Assembly: GCF_029846175.1 (NCBI RefSeq)
Contig: NZ_JARWAC010000031.1
Span: 124,001 to 188,000, forward strand
Direction of reading: 5' to 3'
Length of the DNA: 64,000 bases
Origin: Sphaerisporangium sp. TRM90804
GTDB taxonomy: Bacteria; Actinomycetota; Actinomycetes; Streptosporangiales; Streptosporangiaceae
Both the position numbers and the translations under genes were made by a program. Below are positions 59,393 to 64,000 of the stretch, piece by piece; positions within the stretch are counted from its first letter, which is position 1, and each line of letters opens with the position of its first letter. Below the pieces are notes generated by a model. That model searched no databases. It worked only from the letters and a program-made list of their open reading frames with translations, and was not told the origin of the DNA.

Positions 59393-60640
59393 TCAGCGGT
59401 GGTCATTGGCGGTCGTGGCGGCGTTCAGGATTTCCAGGGCCTCCTTGAGGGAGTCCTCCTCGGCGCGGGCCGGGCCGGCGTGGGACCACGCGGCGGCGCA
59501 GGCGGCGCGCAGGGCGTCCAGGGGGGCGCCGCTGCCGGTGAGACGGAGGCCGGTGGAGTCCCAGCGGGCCTCCCAACCGCCGAGGGTCCACGCGTCACCA
59601 TGGCGTTCGGGGCGCGCTGGAGGGGCGTGCAGGCCGGAGACGTCCGCGGCGATGTAGGTGGGGCGGTGCTCGGGAGGCGCGGTGAGCAGGTCGAGGGGGC
59701 CGGTGACGCCGCTGAGGACCAGCAGGCTGTCGACTTGCGCCCGGGTCGCCGCCTCGATGTCGGTGTCCAGCCGATCCCCGACGATCAGCGGCCTCCGGGC
59801 CCCGGTGCGCAGCACGGACTCCCGGTGCAGCGGGGGCTCGGGCTTGCCGGCCACGACGGGCTCCACCCCGGTCGCCGTGGTGATCACGCGGGTCATCGAC
59901 CCGTTGCCGGGCAGCACGCCGCGATCGGTGGGCATGGTCGTGTCGGCGTTGGCCGCGACGAACCAGGCTCCCTGACGGACGGCCAGCGCCCCCTGGCACA
60001 GGAGACCGTAGGAGATGTCGGGCGCGATGCCCTCGACGACGGCCGCGGGTTCCTCGGACGCCACCGTGACCGGGCGCAGGCCGTGGTCGCGCAGCGCCCG
60101 GCGCAACCCCATGCCGCCGACCACCAGCACGGCCGAGCCGGCCGGGACGCGCTCGGCGATCAGCCGTGCCGCCGCCTGCGCGGAGGTCACGACGTCGTCT
60201 GGCGTGGCCGGAACCCCGATGGAGACCAGATGCTCGGCGATGGCCCCAGGAGTGCGCGATGCGTTGTTCGTGACGTAGGCGAGCCGCACCCCCGACTCGC
60301 GGGCCTCGGCGAGGGCTTCCGGCGCGCCCTTCACAGCCTCGCGACCAAGGTAGACGACTCCGTCGAGATCGAGCAGGAGCACGTCGTACCCCTCGATCAG
60401 CGTGTTCCCCGGCACCCCGTCGTCCACCACGTCCGCGCCCTTCCCAGCGTTCCGATCTCGACCCGTCTCGGCCACGACACGCCCGACGGCCGACTCCGGC
60501 TCACCGTCACCAACCGCACCCGTACCGGGCTCCTCGTTCCGAACTCGGCCCGTCTCAGGCCCGACACGCCCGGCAGGCGACTTCGACTCACTTTCGGCCG
60601 GCGCACCCGCGCCGGGCTTGTCGTCTCCCCCTCGGATCAT
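59393..60640 (-). CDS. HAD-IIA family hydrolase with duplicated N-terminal extension
   Basis: 415 aa. The HAD core begins near residue 85: YDVLLLDLDGVVYLGREAVK (motif I, nucleophile Asp), VTNNASRTPGAIA (motif II), GKPEPPLHRESVLRTGA (lysine motif) and PLIVGDRLDTDIEAATRAQV (motif IV Asp). HAD-IIA members dephosphorylate sugar phosphates, nucleotides or glycerol phosphates. Residues 1-80 are extra, hydrophilic and contain a 29-residue duplication (GRVGPETGRVRN / GRVVAETGRDRN). The TPR gene upstream ends 1 nt before the ATG. In other actinobacteria it forms part of the tlyA neighbourhood. Confidence 0.9.
   Translation of the reverse strand: MIRGGDDKPGAGAPAESESKSPAGRVGPETGRVRNEEPGTGAVGDGEPESAVGRVVAETGRDRNAGKGADVVDDGVPGNTLIEGYDVLLLDLDGVVYLGREAVKGAPEALAEARESGVRLAYVTNNASRTPGAIAEHLVSIGVPATPDDVVTSAQAAARLIAERVPAGSAVLVVGGMGLRRALRDHGLRPVTVASEEPAAVVEGIAPDISYGLLCQGALAVRQGAWFVAANADTTMPTDRGVLPGNGSMTRVITTATGVEPVVAGKPEPPLHRESVLRTGARRPLIVGDRLDTDIEAATRAQVDSLLVLSGVTGPLDLLTAPPEHRPTYIAADVSGLHAPPARPERHGDAWTLGGWEARWDSTGLRLTGSGAPLDALRAACAAAWSHAGPARAEEDSLKEALEILNAATTANDHR
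60448..60621 (-). repeat. 87-bp imperfect tandem duplication in the HAD gene 5' end
   Basis: Units 60448-60534 and 60535-60621, each beginning CGTTCCGA on the + strand; 29 codons each, frame kept. They encode the repeated part of the HAD extension. Confidence 0.8.
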
Positions 60641-60641
60641 C

Positions 60642-61073
60642 TCAGGCCTGTCTCGCTTGCAGGGTGGCTCTGACCTGTTTCAGCGCGGAGACGTAGTCGC
60701 GCAGGTCGGGGCGCATCGCGACCGCGATGGTGAGGGGCTCCTGGGCCGCCTCCATGTCGCCGGTGCGCCACAACGCCATGCCGAGGCCGAAGTAGGCGTA
60801 GTCCTCGGTCGGGTTGGCCTTGACGATCCACCGGAAGTTGTCGGCGGCGTCCTCGTAACGGCGGGAGTTGAACTGCGCCCTGGCCAGGGCTTCGCGGATA
60901 CTGCGGGATTCCGGCTCCGCGTCGGCGGCCCGCGCCAGTATCGCCGCAGCCGCGGCTGGGCTGCCATCTTTCAGCAGTTTCATGCCCCTTTGAAACCACT
61001 CGTAGACGTCTCCCACCGGGCCAGGGGAATCAGGGCTGTTGCTGTCAAAAGGGCCGTTCTGGGCCTGCATCAT
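60642..61073 (-). CDS. TPR-repeat protein
   Basis: 143 aa. EWFQRGMKLLKDGSPAAAAA, REALARAQFNSRRYEDAADN, FRWIVKANPTEDYAYFGLGM and EPLTIAVAMRPDLRDYVSAL are tetratricopeptide helices (about three). Starts ATG 61073 or 61070, with GAAGGAG upstream. Its stop leads directly into the HAD gene, so the two are co-translated. A protein-protein adaptor role is expected. Confidence 0.88.
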   Translation of the reverse strand: MMQAQNGPFDSNSPDSPGPVGDVYEWFQRGMKLLKDGSPAAAAAILARAADAEPESRSIREALARAQFNSRRYEDAADNFRWIVKANPTEDYAYFGLGMALWRTGDMEAAQEPLTIAVAMRPDLRDYVSALKQVRATLQARQA

Positions 61074-61189
61074 CGTTCGAGATCTCCTTCAGACGACAGG
61101 TAGTCCCGGCTTCCTGCCGAGCCGGGCAGTTCTTGGGAACGTCGGGGCTGTCTCTGAGCGACTCAGGCTTTTATGGCACCATGCCCGGT

Positions 61190-62452
61190 ATGGCGATTCC
61201 TGAACTGCCGTCGCCAGACGGGCTGGTACTGCGACCTTTCCACGCTGTGCGCTTCACAGTGGACGACCGAGCTGCGGTCACCTCCCCACCGTACGACCTC
61301 ATCGCGCCGGAGGACGTCCAAGCCCTGCTGGACGCCCATCCCAACAACGTGGTGCGGCTGATCCTTCCAGGGGCCGACCGGCGGCACTACGCGCAGGCGC
61401 GCGAGACGCTGCTGTCGTGGCGGAGCGAGGGCGTGCTGGCCACCGACGAGCTCCCGGCCCTGTACGTCTACGAGCAGCGCGGCCCCGGCATCCTGATCCG
61501 GGGTCTCATCGGCGATCTCGGCCTCTCAGATCCTCGTGACGGCGTGATCATGCCGCACGAGGACGTGATGCCGGCCACGGTGGCCGACCGCCTGGCGTTG
61601 ATGCGCACGACCGAGAGCAATCTCGAACCGATCTTCCTGCTGTACGAGGGCGCCGGGGGCATCGCCCGCCTCATCGAGGAGGTGGCGTCGAACCGCTCGC
61701 CGCTGGTCGACGTGCGCACGGGCGACGGCATCGGCCACCGCCTGTGGGCGCTCACCGAGCCCGCCGAGCAGGACATGATCGCCGGAGAGCTGCGCGAGCG
61801 GCGGGCACTGATCGCCGACGGGCATCACCGCTACGCCACCTACCTGGCCTTGCAGCGGGAGTACCACGCCGAGGGGCGCGGCCCCGGCCCGTGGGACTAC
61901 GGACTGGCCCTGCTGGTGGACTCGACGGCCTACCCCCCGGATCTGAAGGCCATCCACCGGGTGATTCCCGGCCTCTCGCTGGAGGAGGCGGTGGCCAGGT
62001 CGAAGGGCGCCTGGCGGGTGCACGAGTACCCGGAGGAGGAGGCGGCCCTGGCCGCGCTCGCCGAGGCGACGGGCCCGGCGTTCGTGCTGGCCGGCGAGGG
62101 CCCGAGCCATCTGCTCACCGACCCCGACCCCGTGCAGGTCAACCACGCGATGCCCACGTCGCGGTCGGAGCGGTGGAACTCGCTCGCCACGTCGATCCTC
62201 TCGGAGTTCCTGCTGCCCAAGGTGTGGGGGATGCACGACGACGAGCAGACCGTGCAGATCGTGCACCACGACGCCCGGCTCGCCATACGCCGAGCCCGCG
62301 CCCAGTCGGGCACCGCGGTGATCGTGCCGCCCCTGGCCGTGCAGGACGTGCTCGCGGTGGCGGCGGAGGGCGAACGGGTGCCGCGCAAGTCGACCTCGTT
62401 CGGGCCGAAACCCCGCACAGGCCTGCTGCTGCGCACCTTCGCCGACGACTGA
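61190..62452 (+). CDS. DUF1015 family protein
   Basis: 420 aa from ATG 61190 (ATG 61181 adds three residues). LRPFHAVRFTVDDRAAVTSP and the following PYDLIAPEDVQALLDAHPNN are the family N-terminus; ALIADGHHRYATYLALQ (a conserved GHHRY block) and the C-terminal RKSTSFGPKPRTGLLLRTF are also hallmarks. The family resembles ParB/Srx-type folds and is sometimes placed next to serine or phosphonate metabolism, but no function is established. No ribosome site precedes either start, so the mRNA may be leaderless. Divergent from the TPR-HAD operon. Confidence 0.9.
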   Translation: MAIPELPSPDGLVLRPFHAVRFTVDDRAAVTSPPYDLIAPEDVQALLDAHPNNVVRLILPGADRRHYAQARETLLSWRSEGVLATDELPALYVYEQRGPGILIRGLIGDLGLSDPRDGVIMPHEDVMPATVADRLALMRTTESNLEPIFLLYEGAGGIARLIEEVASNRSPLVDVRTGDGIGHRLWALTEPAEQDMIAGELRERRALIADGHHRYATYLALQREYHAEGRGPGPWDYGLALLVDSTAYPPDLKAIHRVIPGLSLEEAVARSKGAWRVHEYPEEEAALAALAEATGPAFVLAGEGPSHLLTDPDPVQVNHAMPTSRSERWNSLATSILSEFLLPKVWGMHDDEQTVQIVHHDARLAIRRARAQSGTAVIVPPLAVQDVLAVAAEGERVPRKSTSFGPKPRTGLLLRTFADD

Positions 62453-62529
62453 CCGCCGCAACGCGGCGGCCTCGCCCGCGACACCCGGCCGTCTCTCAGC
62501 CCACCGGCCCGGGCGCCACCCCGCCGGCC

Positions 62530-63027
62530 TCACGCCGGCACCCCGGGCACGCCCCGCCCGGCTCCGGCCATGTCGCCCGGCCCGGCGACCGGGCCGCCGT
62601 CCTCGCGGCCGGGCTCTTGAGAAGCCTGCCTGTGGCCGGCGTCACGGGGCCCGGCTTCTTCAGAGTCGGGGCCGGCGGGCTGGTCGACGGTCGCGGCGCG
62701 CGGAGTGCGACGGCCGGGAAGGAGCCTCTCCGCCCGGTGGACCTCCACCTCGTACGTGCTGGCTCCGGCGCCGCGGGTGGCCCGGAACCTCTGGTGCAAC
62801 GCGCCCTCGACGCTGACGACGTCGTCGACGAGCCACTGGGCCACCAGGGCGTTGACCTCCGGATCGAACGCGACGCAGGCGATGCCGTCGGCCTTCTTGC
62901 CGCTCGGATGACCGGACGGCCGGCGGACCGCGAGGCCCCAGCTGATCATGTGGTCGCCGCTCGGCAGCTCCTTGCCCGCCGGCGGCCGGGAGACACGGCC
63001 GACCAGCGTCACCTCGTTGCGATGCAT
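62530..63027 (-). CDS. Single-stranded DNA-binding protein-like (OB fold)
   Basis: 165 aa. NEVTLVGRVSRPPAGKELPS, WGLAVRRPSGH, GIACVAFDPEVNALVAQWLV and VVSVEGALHQRFRATRGAGA form an SSB-like OB fold. The last ~50 residues are Gly/Ala/Pro-rich and lack the DDDIPF-type tail of the main SSB, so this is a diverged paralogue. GAGAGGGGA precedes the ATG. Convergent with the DUF1015 gene. Confidence 0.8.
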   Translation of the reverse strand: MHRNEVTLVGRVSRPPAGKELPSGDHMISWGLAVRRPSGHPSGKKADGIACVAFDPEVNALVAQWLVDDVVSVEGALHQRFRATRGAGASTYEVEVHRAERLLPGRRTPRAATVDQPAGPDSEEAGPRDAGHRQASQEPGREDGGPVAGPGDMAGAGRGVPGVPA

Positions 63028-63222
63028 GGGATCCCCTCTCGTGGTTCTGGACGGGATCAGTGTCGGGCCGGCCGGCGGCGGCGCGACGGGCCGATCGCCG
63101 TTCTGTGGATAACCGCGCCCGCGGACCGAAGCGAGGGCTCCTGACCGCCGGCGGCCCGTGCCCTACGCTCGTCTGCGTAAGCGCCGGCCGGAGGGTTCGA
63201 CGGAGAACCGAGGGAGTGCACA

Positions 63223-64000
63223 GTGGACAACGTCACACCGCTAGGCGGCGACGTCTACGAGATCGACACGCGCATGGCGGGCTACTCCGGCATCACCGCC
63301 GGATACCTGATCCTCGGCGACCGGCCCTGCCTGGTGGAGACCGGCACCTCCACGTCGGCCCCCGTGGTGCGCGACGCGCTGACCTCGCTCGGCGTCGGCC
63401 CGGACGATCTCGCCACCGTGGTGGTCACGCACATCCACCTCGACCACGCCGGGGGCGTCGGCGACATCGCCGGCTTCTACCCCTCCGCCGAGATCGTGGT
63501 GCACGAGAAGGGGGCACGCCACCTGGCCGACCCCTCCCGTCTCATGGCCAGCGCGCAGAAGGTCTGGGGCGACAAGCTGGACGTCCTCTTCGGCTCCCTG
63601 CTCCCGACCGACCCGGCCCGCATCCGGGCGCTCGGCGACGTGGGCTCGGTGGAGCTCGGAAACGGCCGCGTGCTCTCCAGCCACTATTCGCCGGGGCACG
63701 CCAAGCACCACGTCGGCCTGCTCGACTCGGCCACCGGCGACCTGTACGTGGGTGACGCGGCGGGGGTGTACCTCCCGGAGACGGGCGACCTGCGTCCCGC
63801 GACGCCTCCCCCGGACTTCGACCTGCGGACGGCGCTCGACTCGGTCGCGCTGTTCGGCGCCCTGGGCCCTCAGCGGCTGCTGTTCAGCCATTACGGCCCC
63901 GTGGCGGACGTCGGCCCCACGCTGGAGCGCAGCGCCGAGGAACTGCGCGTGTGGGTGGACGCGACCCGTCAGGCGCACGCGGAAGGGCTGGACCTCGACC
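63223..64000 (+). CDS. MBL-fold metallo-hydrolase (3' end cut by window)
   Basis: At least 259 residues from GTG 63223, behind GAGGGAG; runs off the right edge. THIHLDHAGGVGDIAGFYPS is the zinc motif, with SPGHAKHHVGLLDSATGDLY, VGDAAGVYLPETGDLRPATP and FSHYGPVADV as later ligands. It resembles glyoxalase II/lactonase-type hydrolases. The C-terminus is missing. Substrate unknown. Confidence 0.85.
   Translation, partial: MDNVTPLGGDVYEIDTRMAGYSGITAGYLILGDRPCLVETGTSTSAPVVRDALTSLGVGPDDLATVVVTHIHLDHAGGVGDIAGFYPSAEIVVHEKGARHLADPSRLMASAQKVWGDKLDVLFGSLLPTDPARIRALGDVGSVELGNGRVLSSHYSPGHAKHHVGLLDSATGDLYVGDAAGVYLPETGDLRPATPPPDFDLRTALDSVALFGALGPQRLLFSHYGPVADVGPTLERSAEELRVWVDATRQAHAEGLDLD

Noticed and set aside
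62453-62529. Possible terminator between DUF1015 and SSB-like genes
   Set aside because: Only short, imperfect GC complementarity; not convincing enough to annotate.

Overview
The window is a high-GC (roughly 70-75%) actinobacterial chromosome segment. WhiA, RbpA, a mycothiol-dependent-type enzyme, SteA/SteB, GTG/TTG starts and the particular RbpA variant (N-terminus MGSGNAIRGSRVGAG) suggest a filamentous actinomycete, probably Streptosporangiales. That placement is inference; there is no rRNA, tRNA, CRISPR array, prophage or insertion sequence in the window.

Layout. 1-6 kb: a Zn-alcohol dehydrogenase-like gene (cut by the left edge) and a Gfo/Idh/MocA dehydrogenase on the minus strand, divergent from glucosyl-3-phosphoglycerate synthase and a GT4 glycosyltransferase, then a FAD oxidoreductase. 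6-17 kb: a lipoprotein, heme O synthase ctaB, and the pentose-phosphate operon tkt-tal-pgi-zwf-opcA-pgl. 17-30 kb: mixed accessory genes (adenosine deaminase, methyltransferase, CGNR regulator, sulfotransferase, HxlR regulator with a FAD oxidoreductase, a frameshifted lipoprotein, a molybdopterin oxidoreductase, a Clp-N protein, an ACT-GNAT protein, an amidohydrolase). 29.5-39 kb: a minus-strand block that reads uvrC-rapZ-yvcK-whiA-gap-pgk-tpiA-secG-rbpA in transcription order and joins glycolysis to sporulation and envelope regulation. 39-47 kb: Rieske protein, uvrA, a DinB-fold isomerase, an MBL hydrolase, psd-pssA, and a TerC-family gene behind a predicted yybP-ykoY manganese riboswitch. 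47-58 kb: the minus-strand block tlyA-nadK-recN-steA-steB-PNPT-like-murJ-like-GT4, whose last five genes overlap by 4-8 nt except for one 66-nt gap. 58-64 kb: SCP2-like protein, HAD-IIA phosphatase with a TPR protein, DUF1015 protein, SSB-like protein, and a right-truncated MBL hydrolase.

How it works together. The pentose-phosphate operon and the gap-pgk-tpiA operon form most of central sugar metabolism. RapZ and YvcK homologues link elsewhere to amino-sugar and cell-wall metabolism, and a DasR/GntR-like palindrome lies between gap and whiA. The steAB-PNPT-MurJ-GT4 run looks like a dedicated lipid-linked glycan module tied to septation.

The most interesting signals are: that module; four CTAG tetramers phased at exactly 18 bp between hxlR and its divergent oxidoreductase; the riboswitch with a mutually exclusive hairpin; a G7 frameshift in a lipoprotein gene; and the recurrence of repetitive low-complexity extensions on otherwise conserved proteins (YvcK, HAD-IIA, Zwf, MurJ-like, a small hypothetical). 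Function calls rest on reading the translations and motifs by eye, with no database search.
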